From Verrucomicrobiales bacterium (lineage in GTDB: Bacteria > Verrucomicrobiota > Verrucomicrobiia > Verrucomicrobiales > DEV007), in contig JARGNG010000041.1 of NCBI GenBank assembly GCA_029213265.1, positions 1 through 37,986 on the forward strand: DNA of 37,986 bases. Reading direction: 5' to 3'. Position 1 is the stretch's first letter, and every line of letters begins with the position of its first letter. Under the pieces are notes generated by a model. The model saw nothing but the letters and a program-made list of their open reading frames with translations, had not been told where the DNA came from and did not search any database. A program made the translations under genes and the position numbers. Shown piece after piece: positions 9,120 through 16,906 of this stretch.

Positions 9120-10193
9120 ATGCATCTACCATCCTCCAGTCCGGGCGTCATCGAGGGTTTTTTCGGCCGGCCATGGTCGTGGGAAGCACGTCGCGCCTAC
9201 GCAGACTTTCTCCAGCGCAATGACTACCAATACTACCTCTACGCGCCCAAGGCGGATCGTGTTCTTCGCGAAGACTGGCCGGATCGGTGGCCGGAGGAAA
9301 CCTACGGGGAATTGCAGGGACTGAGAGAAGTCTATCGCGAAGCAGGAGTTGCCTGGGGGGTTGGGTTGAATCTTTATGAGTTGCACTGCCACTGCGACGA
9401 AGATGCGATCCGGAAACTGGAAGCTAAGATTCGATATATCAATGGTCTTCAGCCGGACATTCTGGCGATCCTTTTTGATGATATGAGAGGCGACGCGGAC
9501 GAGATCGCGCAGACCCAGGTAGACGTCACCCATCGGGCCTGCGCTCTAAGCACAGCATCCTCGGTGATTATGTGCCCGACCTACTACTCGGACAGTCCGG
9601 TGCTCGATCGCATCTTCGGCGAACGCCCGGCTGGGTATCTGGAGAGCCTCGGTAAGAGTCTCGATCCAACCGTTCACATTTTCTGGACCGGCGCGGAAGT
9701 TTGTTCGGACGCCTATCCTGTCGAGCACCTGCAATCCGTTGGCGAGCGGCTTGGGCGCAAGCCATTTATCTGGGACAACTATCCGGTCAATGACAGCGAA
9801 GCAATGTGCCGGCATCTGCATCTGCGTGCTTTTGAGAATCGTCCCAACGAGATGGCAAATTGGATCGCCGGTCACGCCGTCAATCCGATGAACCAGGCCT
9901 ACCTTTCGCAGATACCACTGATGACTTTGAACCGAAGTTACGGGGAGAGGGGAAGCTACAATCCCGTTGTGGCTTTTGAGGAAGCGGCCCGCGAGCTTTG
10001 TGGCGGGGAGTTCGCTAGTTGTCTCGCGGATGATCTTTTTCTATTCCAGGATTGTGGACTGGACCAGATGGACCCGGCTCTCAAAGACCGTCTGGTGAGC
10101 AAATACGAACCTTTTCAAACCCCGTTCAGCCGGGAAGTCGTGGGATGGTTGCGGGGAGAGTATCCGTATGCGCTGGACTGTTTGACGGAGTAG
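9120..10193 (+). CDS. GH84 family beta-N-acetylglucosaminidase (O-GlcNAcase/hyaluronidase-like)
   Basis: The 357-residue protein opens directly with the GH84 barrel: GVIEGFFGRPWSWEAR at residues 9-24, then YLYAPKADR at 39-47. The catalytic Asp pair is D120-D121 within LFDDMRGD, the substrate-assisted acid and polarising residues of the family. The ATG at 9120 is chosen over the TTG at 9039 because homology begins right after it and the upstream extension is not family-like. There is no signal peptide and none of the extra domains found in bacterial or eukaryotic members, so this is a minimal catalytic domain, probably cytoplasmic. The substrate is inferred to be a terminal beta-GlcNAc on a sugar or glycopeptide. 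The next gene on this strand begins 100 bases downstream, so co-transcription is possible. Confidence 0.88.
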   Translation: MHLPSSSPGVIEGFFGRPWSWEARRAYADFLQRNDYQYYLYAPKADRVLREDWPDRWPEETYGELQGLREVYREAGVAWGVGLNLYELHCHCDEDAIRKLEAKIRYINGLQPDILAILFDDMRGDADEIAQTQVDVTHRACALSTASSVIMCPTYYSDSPVLDRIFGERPAGYLESLGKSLDPTVHIFWTGAEVCSDAYPVEHLQSVGERLGRKPFIWDNYPVNDSEAMCRHLHLRAFENRPNEMANWIAGHAVNPMNQAYLSQIPLMTLNRSYGERGSYNPVVAFEEAARELCGGEFASCLADDLFLFQDCGLDQMDPALKDRLVSKYEPFQTPFSREVVGWLRGEYPYALDCLTE

Positions 10194-10292
10194 CGGCTCC
10201 CCCCGGGGGCGTTGGATCCAGAGCGTTCCCACTCATCGGTTTGAGGATCTTCGCCGCCTTGGCGGAAATCCTGCTAGGCATGTTCGACATTC

Positions 10293-11915
10293 ATGGATTT
10301 TGTTCTTTTAGCGATCGCCTTTGTTTTCGGCCTGCTCTCGCAGCAATTGCGTCTGCCTCCGCTTGTGGGATTTCTTCTCGCGGGTTTTGTGCTGCAGTTG
10401 ATGGGAAAAGAGGGAGGGGAAACGATCGCGGCGGTTTCGGATCTCGGGGTGACCTTGCTGCTCTTCAGCATCGGGTTGAAATTGCGACCCCGGAATTTGT
10501 TGCGTCCGGAGATCTGGTCGGGCACATCCCTTCATTCCATCCTTCTCATCCTGCTCTTTGCGCCACTTATCTACGGGGTCGCCTGGCTCGTTTCCTCCAC
10601 GACTGACTTTGACTGGCGCATGGCTGCGCTGCTCGCGTTTTCCCTCAGTTTTTCGAGCACCGTTTTCGCGATCAAGGCGCTCACGGAAAACGGGGATCTG
10701 GGCTCGATGCATGGCCGGGTATCCATCGGCATTCTCGTGATGCAGGATATCATTGCGGTTCTCTTTCTCACTGCTTCGACAGGGAAGATGCCTTCGCCCT
10801 GGGTTCTTGTCGCGATTCCTGCGCTGATTTTCGCGCGACCGCTATTGGGTTGGCTGCTTAGCCGATCCGGTCACGGTGAAATGCTGGCACTTTGCGGACT
10901 TTTTCTCGCCCTCGTCGTTGGGGCAAAGGGCTTTGACGTGATCGGGCTCAAGGCCGACCTCGGTGCGCTCTTCATTGGCATTCTCGTGGGGTATCATCCC
11001 CGCGCCAGTGAGCTGCGGAAGTCGCTCAATCACATCACTGATCTGTTTCTCGTCGGGTTTTTTCTCCAGATCGGACTGGAGGGCTCACTTTCGTGGAACG
11101 GATTCTTCTGGGCGCTCTTTCTCCTCCTGCTCTTGCCGATCAAGACGCTCGGACTCTTCGCCCTGCTGACGCGTTTTCGGCTCCGCGCGCGCACCTCCTG
11201 GATGGCGGCTATTTCGCTTTCGACCTACAGTGAATTCGGGCTTATTGTGCTCTCGTTAGGGGTGGCGAAGGGATGGGCCGGCAGCGAGTGGATCGTCGCA
11301 CTCGCTCTCGTGTTGTCACTGAGTTTTCTCGTCGCAGCTCCACTCAATCGACGGGCCGAGTGGCTGTATGACCCGATCAGTGATTTTCTCAAAAGATGGG
11401 AAACGAAGGGGCGACACCGTGATGATCTGCCCGTGATTGAAAACGGGGAGCGTATCGCCATCTTCGGCATGGGGCGGGTCGGAATGGCGGTCTACCACGT
11501 GCTGGAGCAGCGGTTTCCCGGGCAGGTGATCGGCTTTGATCGCGATCCGGCTTCTGTCGAGGAACACCAGGAGGAAGAACGCAACGTCAAGCTGGCCGAC
11601 GCAACCGACTCTGACTTCTGGGAGCGGGTTTGTCCCGCCGATGACCTTGACCTCGCCGTCCTCGCGATGCCCACCCACAGTGCCAACGTGCACGCGATCG
11701 AAACCCTGAAGCGCCACGAGTTTCACGGGGTCGTGGCCGTATGTGGAACCTTTCCCGAGGAAGTCCGGCACCTGCGCAAGCTCGGTGTCGACACGGCCTT
11801 CAATCTGTACTCGCGGGCCGGGGCCGGCTTTGCCAATCACGTTGTCAGTGTCTTCGGTCAGCAGCGCCCGGATCTCGCGATGCAGTGGAACGAAGAGCCA
11901 GATTCCAAATCTTGA
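10293..11915 (+). CDS. CPA2 family cation/proton antiporter with TrkA-N domain (Kef/YbaL-like)
   Basis: This 540-residue membrane protein has an N-terminal Na+/H+-exchanger-type domain of roughly 12 helices (about 1-355), including the CPA2 core segments LGVTLLLFSIGL (51-62) and VMQDIIAV (149-156, with the conserved Asp). A cytoplasmic RCK/TrkA-N nucleotide-binding domain starts at about residue 386, with the glycine motif FGMGRVG (391-397) and an acidic end to the second strand (GFDRD). Family members exchange K+ or Na+ for H+ and are gated by NAD(H) or glutathione adducts. No KefC-specific glutathione residues are evident, so the YbaL/RosB-like group is more likely. A short inverted repeat at 11919-11936 follows the stop codon. 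Confidence 0.92.
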   Translation: MDFVLLAIAFVFGLLSQQLRLPPLVGFLLAGFVLQLMGKEGGETIAAVSDLGVTLLLFSIGLKLRPRNLLRPEIWSGTSLHSILLILLFAPLIYGVAWLVSSTTDFDWRMAALLAFSLSFSSTVFAIKALTENGDLGSMHGRVSIGILVMQDIIAVLFLTASTGKMPSPWVLVAIPALIFARPLLGWLLSRSGHGEMLALCGLFLALVVGAKGFDVIGLKADLGALFIGILVGYHPRASELRKSLNHITDLFLVGFFLQIGLEGSLSWNGFFWALFLLLLLPIKTLGLFALLTRFRLRARTSWMAAISLSTYSEFGLIVLSLGVAKGWAGSEWIVALALVLSLSFLVAAPLNRRAEWLYDPISDFLKRWETKGRHRDDLPVIENGERIAIFGMGRVGMAVYHVLEQRFPGQVIGFDRDPASVEEHQEEERNVKLADATDSDFWERVCPADDLDLAVLAMPTHSANVHAIETLKRHEFHGVVAVCGTFPEEVRHLRKLGVDTAFNLYSRAGAGFANHVVSVFGQQRPDLAMQWNEEPDSKS

Positions 11916-11918
11916 TGG

Positions 11919-11936
11919 GCCGGTTTCTTTTCCGGC
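11919..11936 (+). terminator. Possible weak terminator hairpin after the CPA2 gene
   Basis: GCCGG at 11919-11923 pairs with CCGGC at 11932-11936 around an eight-base loop (TTTCTTTT). It starts three bases after the CPA2 stop codon and precedes the end of the sigma-factor pseudogene on the other strand. The stem is short and lacks a clear T-run on its 3' side, so termination here is only a possibility. Confidence 0.3.
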
Positions 11937-11969
11937 GTGAAATTGTGGATCCAGGATCAGGAGTCGGGA

Positions 11970-12381
11970 TCACATCAGGGACTCGTGAATTTTGTTCATT
12001 GTCTGGCTCACGACCGCCCCGGACTTTCCAATGCGTTTCGAAATCGCGCGATTCGTTCCGCCCGGTTCAACGCGCAAGGCCACTATTCTTTTCTGCTTCT
12101 CCGGCAATTTTTGGAGGCAGCGTTCGAGTGCGGCGAGATCGTCATCGGTGTGTTCGCGGAAGTCTTCCGCCTTGCCACTGAGACTACCAATCAGCTCATC
12201 CGAGAACTGCAGGCGTTGGGATTCACGGGCATTCTTTTGACGGAAGTAACGAACCTGGTTAAAGGCGGTCTGGAATGCCCGGGCGATCAAAGCGGGTTCC
12301 CTTTTCGAACTGATCGAACTTTCGCTAGAGTACGGAAACTGTTTCCTGCATAAATTTGTCGTGACGTTCTTCGGATGGCAT
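11970..12381 (-). pseudogene. Degraded ECF sigma factor, Rhodopirellula/Verrucomicrobium type
   Basis: Reading the minus strand from the ATG at 12381 gives MPSEERHDKFMQETVSVL, then an amber TAG (12327-12325) exactly where the family has Trp in VLWRKFDQFEKGT. The frame continues as RKFDQFEKGTRF. At about 12288 one extra base shifts the frame, after which the family resumes as IARAFQTAFNQVRYFRQKN and runs to SLM and a TGA at 11970, covering sigma region 2 remains and region 4 (LPEKQKRIVALR through SKRIGKSGAVVSQTMNKI). The N-terminus also jumps from HDKF straight to MQET, skipping the roughly 30 residues these proteins normally have between. A deletion, a nonsense codon (TGG to TAG by one base) and a frameshift together argue for a dead gene. 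It lies just downstream of the metalloprotease gene on the same strand. Confidence 0.82.
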
Positions 12382-12439
12382 GTCGGCTACAGGAAGAATA
12401 GCAGTCCAGGCAGGAGGCTTGCGCGGTTTTTCAGCAAAT

Positions 12440-14287
12440 TCACTTCCTCGTCAGCACGGGATTCAACCAGAGCCCCCAGTCGGACGCCTTGCCATCCCCG
12501 CCGTCCTCAACGCGAAGCTCGATTTGATCCGCTCCGGAAAGGTCGACCCGGTAGCGGGCTCTATCTCCCGGTTTCACGGTGCGGCTGTTCCATTTCTTTT
12601 CCCCGTCGACATGGATCGAAAAAACAACGCTTCCGCGATTGGAGTCTGCCAATCCTGCTTCCCCCGAAATGGATTTCCATTTGCCTGCCAGCTTCCAGCG
12701 ATGAGCAGCAGGAGCGTGGGCGTAGATTCCGTGCGCAAACAGATCGCCCCCCGATTCCAGAACGACAGGAGGCCCCGGCAAACGGTTGACGGTCGGAGTC
12801 GCCCATCCGACCGAGGCGGATTCGGTCTTGCAGTCGGAGAGGGGAACTTTTTTGATCTCGGGTCCAAGGAGATCCGGAGAGGAGAGAGAGGCCTTTCCAT
12901 TCCCGGTTACCGATTGGGCAATCTCCCGGAGGAATGGCTTCGGTGAACGGGCCATCGCGTCGGAATGTTTCCGGATGGATTCTTCATTTCCTTCGCGAAG
13001 GGCCTCGAGCAAAGGGCGAATCTCTGCTTTCCGCTGGAATTGACTCAGGTCCGGGGTTCCATTTTTTCCCACCCGGTAGGGGTAGCGAAAAGGAGTGCGC
13101 GACATGCCTCCCCTGGCGGTCATTCCGTTGGCAAGAAGGGGAAAGATCCTCAGTTCGCCGCGCATCCCGGGGGGAAGCGCAGGGGAGGCGAGTTGAAATT
13201 TCCCGGTGGAGTCGGGCACGGCGGTTGCTGTGTAGGAATTGTAGTCACCGCCTCCTTCCGGATCGAAATAGGCGACGACCGCATAGATGGGGATCTCCGA
13301 GGACGCCCGGCCCGAGACGACGAGTTGTTTGCCCGCAACCGAGAGCGACAGGTCATCGATTGCGGCGTCGGCGGGGAGAGAAAGGCCTTTCGTGGAGCCG
13401 CTGAACTGCGGATGAGAAGCAAGTCGGAGGGCGTGTGCTACGGTCAGGAAGCTGCCCTTACCCTCGTCTCGCAGTTCATCGCCGTAGGTGCGATTCCCGG
13501 ATCCCATGAGAGCCGTGCCAATTGATTGCTTTTGGGAGGGTGTTTCCCGGCAATGCGGGAGGCCGAGTGCGTGGCCCAACTCATGAGCAATTCCCCCGAT
13601 GAAAATGCTGTTGTGCTTGCCCAGCGAGATGTCGCCGTATTGTCCATCATTGATGATCGGCTCTTTGAGAGAAAGGCGATCCAATGAAATCGTCGGCGTG
13701 TCCAACTGCCAGGCGGTTCCGTTGCGCGGGCCGCCTCCGGCGTAGTAGGGACTTTTGTGGCGGAATTCCTTTTTGTCTTCGTTCCAGGTTGCGAGGTTGC
13801 AGAAGATCATGATCGTCTCACGCTCGGGATTAATCTCGTTTGCTTCGAGCGTAGGGAGGCATTCCTCTTTGATTCGCTGTCCACTTTGCACGTTGTAGTC
13901 GGCGTAGGGACCGAGTCCTTTGACGAGGTGGATGCGAAGCCGGTCGTCGCTTTCGGACTCGAGATTGAATGTTCTCCTGCCGAGCCCGTGACGTTCCATC
14001 TCGTCGGCGTAGAAGGCCTGGATGTTCCGCATGATTCCGGAGAGACGCTCCTGGTATTCCGGAACGGGTTCCCGGTCCGACGGTGTCCAGTAGATGAGGT
14101 GGAGACTGCGGGACTCGCCCTCACGATTGTCACCGTTCCATTCCTTGAGGAGGGCAGCCGCTCTCGCCATGTCCTCGCGGGAGGCGTCGACTGGTTCCTG
14201 CGCGGTGCTCAAGGAAAATGGGAAAAGGCCGAAAAACCCCAGAGAAAGGCAGGCGACGCGAAATGCGTAAGCAGACTTAGTTGCCAT
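12440..14287 (-). CDS. Exported zinc metalloprotease (metzincin-like) with C-terminal NPCBM domain
   Basis: The protein has 615 residues and a signal peptide over roughly residues 1-30. The zinc site is HELGHALGLPH at 235-245, the HExxHxxGxxH metzincin motif, with a candidate Met-turn around M261 (TALMGSG). A beta-rich middle region (about 310-400) is unassigned. The C-terminal part (about 483-613) matches an NPCBM carbohydrate-binding module: ESGGDLFAHGIYAHAPA, then a strand series ending DWGLWLNPVL. A secreted protease that docks on glycan-bearing substrates is the natural reading. Its start overlaps the end of the PQQ propeller gene by 11 bases, so the two are translationally coupled and belong to the operon that begins with DUF1592 at 19495. 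Confidence 0.85.
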   Translation of the reverse strand: MATKSAYAFRVACLSLGFFGLFPFSLSTAQEPVDASREDMARAAALLKEWNGDNREGESRSLHLIYWTPSDREPVPEYQERLSGIMRNIQAFYADEMERHGLGRRTFNLESESDDRLRIHLVKGLGPYADYNVQSGQRIKEECLPTLEANEINPERETIMIFCNLATWNEDKKEFRHKSPYYAGGGPRNGTAWQLDTPTISLDRLSLKEPIINDGQYGDISLGKHNSIFIGGIAHELGHALGLPHCRETPSQKQSIGTALMGSGNRTYGDELRDEGKGSFLTVAHALRLASHPQFSGSTKGLSLPADAAIDDLSLSVAGKQLVVSGRASSEIPIYAVVAYFDPEGGGDYNSYTATAVPDSTGKFQLASPALPPGMRGELRIFPLLANGMTARGGMSRTPFRYPYRVGKNGTPDLSQFQRKAEIRPLLEALREGNEESIRKHSDAMARSPKPFLREIAQSVTGNGKASLSSPDLLGPEIKKVPLSDCKTESASVGWATPTVNRLPGPPVVLESGGDLFAHGIYAHAPAAHRWKLAGKWKSISGEAGLADSNRGSVVFSIHVDGEKKWNSRTVKPGDRARYRVDLSGADQIELRVEDGGDGKASDWGLWLNPVLTRK

Positions 14288-15527
14288 AACAAATCAGCTT
14301 TTCTTTTCTCTTTTCCCCTTCGTAGAAAGCGACCCGTAGATAGATGCGTCCTCCGCAAATTGTGGGAGTGGCAAAGACTTCATCCCCCACCTTGTTTTTT
14401 GAGAGAATTTCAAGTTTGTCGGGATCGGCCCGGAATACGAATCCGTCACCGGATTCATTGAAGGCATAGATGCGATCTCCGACGAGAACGGGAGACGCGC
14501 TGAAGGTCCCGCCGAGTCGACCTTTCCACTTTTCCTGTCCGGTCGCGGAATCCCAACAGATCCCGACACCACCGTCGAGGGTGGCGTAGAGATGGCCGTC
14601 CTTGATCAGCATGGAGGGAACGTAGGCCCGGTCCTGCACTTCCCAGGCGATCTTTCCGGATCCATCGGCCGCAATGGCGGCGACGTGATTCTTCGGATAG
14701 CCGCCGCTGGAGTAGATGTGGGTGCCATCGGTCACGGTCGAGGTGACGCATTCTGTCGTGGCGCCTTCAATTTCCCAGTTGGTTTCGCCCGTGAGGGGAT
14801 CATAGCTGGAAACCTTTTCGGTTCCGGTCAGGAAAAGCTGCCGCTTGCCGGCGGCTTCGAGAAGGATAGGGGAGGGGTAGTTCGGCATTGCGGCACGGGC
14901 GACGCGCCAGATCTCGTCTCCGTTGGCACGATCGAAGGCGACGACGGCACCTCCGAGTTTGTTGTCAGCCGAAACGATGACGAGGTTTTCGTGGATCGCA
15001 GGCGAGGAGCCGTAGCCCTGGTGGATCTTGTAATTGCAGATCTTCTTCTGCCAGAGTTGCTTTCCATCCTTCAGGCTGACGGCCGTGGTCCAGGCCGCGT
15101 CGCCGTTGACGAAGTTGATGAAGACCCGCTCGCCGTCGCAGGCCGGAGTGCCCGAGGCCCAGGAGGCCTTCTTGTTCGACTTCTGATCCTGGCCGCCTTC
15201 GTGAATGAGGGCGGTCCAGAGGGAGTTGCCGGAATCTCGGTCGAGACAAAGGAGAGACTGGGTGTCCTTCTCCTCATCGGCTGCGGCGAGAAGAACCCGG
15301 CCCCCAACGACGATGGCCGAACCGTGGGAGCGTCCCGGGATGTCGATGGACCAGAGCACGTTCTTGTCGCCGCCGAACTCGATGGGAGGATCCTGGTCGG
15401 GAGAGGCGACTCCATTGCGATCCGGTCCGCGCCACCAGGGCCAGTCGCCGGCTTGCAGGGGAGGAGAAAAGGATAAGGAGTAGGATAAGGAAAACGAGAG
15501 GACGAAGAGCAGGGGCGATCGAATCAT
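14277..15527 (-). CDS. Exported PQQ-like beta-propeller protein
   Basis: This 416-residue protein has a signal peptide (hydrophobic, Ser/Leu-rich to about residue 25) followed by the PVC-typical start WPWWRGPDRNGVA. Repeated propeller blades follow, with the usual alternation of SG-x-LW and GG-x-V motifs, for example LLCLDRDSGNSLW, VVAFDRANGDEIW and GICWDSATGQEKW. Blades of this kind are found in quinoprotein dehydrogenases and in BamB, but no quinone- or metal-binding residues are evident, so an interaction role is as likely as catalysis. It lies third in the operon after DUF1592 and DUF1552, separated from DUF1552 by 98 bases, and overlaps the metalloprotease gene by 11 bases. Confidence 0.88.
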   Translation of the reverse strand: MIRSPLLFVLSFSLSYSLSFSPPLQAGDWPWWRGPDRNGVASPDQDPPIEFGGDKNVLWSIDIPGRSHGSAIVVGGRVLLAAADEEKDTQSLLCLDRDSGNSLWTALIHEGGQDQKSNKKASWASGTPACDGERVFINFVNGDAAWTTAVSLKDGKQLWQKKICNYKIHQGYGSSPAIHENLVIVSADNKLGGAVVAFDRANGDEIWRVARAAMPNYPSPILLEAAGKRQLFLTGTEKVSSYDPLTGETNWEIEGATTECVTSTVTDGTHIYSSGGYPKNHVAAIAADGSGKIAWEVQDRAYVPSMLIKDGHLYATLDGGVGICWDSATGQEKWKGRLGGTFSASPVLVGDRIYAFNESGDGFVFRADPDKLEILSKNKVGDEVFATPTICGGRIYLRVAFYEGEKRKEKLICYGN

Positions 15528-15625
15528 GAAGCGCTAAGGAAATCGATTTTGGGCACAACTGTCAATTGCGACGACAGACGCAAAGAGTGAACAGGGTGGA
15601 GTCCGGCACGATACCCGGTTGCGTG

Positions 15626-16879
15626 TCAGCCAAGCATTTCCAATCCCTTCAAGGGACCTGTGCTGGTCGAAAATCGTTCGGTGGGGATGTTCAGGCGATT
15701 CAACATGGACACATAGAGATTGGAGAGGGGTTCGTCTCCTCTCCCGCCATAGGCAAGGTGCCGGCCGTGCTGAAAGCCGCCGCCGGCGAGGACTACCGGA
15801 AGATTGGCGTTGCTGTGGCTGTTGGCGTTCCCCATGTTGGATCCCAGCAGAACCATGGTTCGGTCGAGCAGGTTCTCTTCTCCCTCCGGAGTGTCGCGAA
15901 GACTGCCGAGGAGACGTCCGTATTCAGCGAGTTGGGCTTTCTCCACGATCGAAAGCTGTTCCCGCGACTTGGCCTGGCCCTGCTGGTGGGTGAGGGCGTG
16001 ATGGGGGAGTTCCACGCCGGGAAGGTCGACCTTGGGATTGAACTGCTGGGTCGCGAAGATGGTGACGAGGCGAGTCGAATCCGTTTCGACGGCCAGCTTT
16101 GTCATGTCGAGCATCAGTCGGGTTCGCTCGACCAGTGCCTCTGCGGTTCTGACGTCTTTCGGCATCTTCACGTCGACGGTGGGCTTCGGCTGCTGCTCCC
16201 ACTCGGCATTTTTCTCCAGTCGCTGCTCGAGATCCCGGAAGGAGGTGAAGAATTGATCGAGACGAATCTTGTCTTCGGCACCGACGGTATTTTCGAGTGT
16301 CTTGATGCGATCCGAAAACGAGTCCATCAGGCTCTGTCCGTCGCGCAGCTGGGTGACCTGTCGCTCGACTTCCTGAGGCGTTCCCTGGACAAAGAGTCGC
16401 TGGTAGACTTTCGAGGGCGAGTCTTCGGATGGAATGCGAACGCCATTGGAGGAATAGGAGAGGGACGCTCCGCCCGGACCGATTCGCAAGGCGAGGGAGG
16501 GGAATCGGGTGGCTGAGCCCAATTCAGTGGCCGCAATTTGATCGATCGAGATCGTATTTTTAAACCCGGGTTTCCGCGGATGCATTGCCCCGGTGAGGAA
16601 ACACTTGTCGGTTTGATGACCGCCCACGCATTCGGGGTGAGAGAGCCCGGAGAACACCGTGAACTGATCGCGAAAGTCATCGAGCACTTCCGTGTAGGGG
16701 CTGTGCTGGTAGTCCCTGCCTGTCGTCTTCGGGAAGAAGTAATCGGGAATGAAGCCGAGATCGTTGCACATCGCGATGAGGCGACGCGGAGTCTCGGCTC
16801 CTTGCGATCGTGTCAGGGTGGGGAGAAAGGGAAGCGCGAGAAAGGCTCCCGAGCCTCGAAGGAAAGTTCTGCGTTGCAT
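15626..16879 (-). CDS. DUF1552 (HXXSHH) family protein, second copy
   Basis: This 417-residue protein starts MQRRTFLRGSGAFLALPFLP, a compact twin-arginine-type export signal. The family box appears as HALTHQ near residue 315, a departure from HXXSHH like that seen in the copy at 5507. The conserved N-terminal LIAMCNDLGFIPDYFFP and C-terminal GGGFQHGRHLAYGG segments are present. The gene follows the DUF1592 gene by 27 bases, the usual family order. Compared with the other copy the two diverge through most of the protein, so this is an old paralogue and not a recent duplication. Role unknown. Confidence 0.92.
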   Translation of the reverse strand: MQRRTFLRGSGAFLALPFLPTLTRSQGAETPRRLIAMCNDLGFIPDYFFPKTTGRDYQHSPYTEVLDDFRDQFTVFSGLSHPECVGGHQTDKCFLTGAMHPRKPGFKNTISIDQIAATELGSATRFPSLALRIGPGGASLSYSSNGVRIPSEDSPSKVYQRLFVQGTPQEVERQVTQLRDGQSLMDSFSDRIKTLENTVGAEDKIRLDQFFTSFRDLEQRLEKNAEWEQQPKPTVDVKMPKDVRTAEALVERTRLMLDMTKLAVETDSTRLVTIFATQQFNPKVDLPGVELPHHALTHQQGQAKSREQLSIVEKAQLAEYGRLLGSLRDTPEGEENLLDRTMVLLGSNMGNANSHSNANLPVVLAGGGFQHGRHLAYGGRGDEPLSNLYVSMLNRLNIPTERFSTSTGPLKGLEMLG

Positions 16880-16906
16880 GGGTAAAGACGGGCGAAAGGG
16901 TAGGGG

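Noticed and set aside
8874..9125. An 83-codon minus-strand open frame in the gap between the ZIP and GH84 genes
   Set aside because: It is Arg/Ser-rich with no domain or signal, and its start lies inside the GH84 start region; treated as a chance frame.
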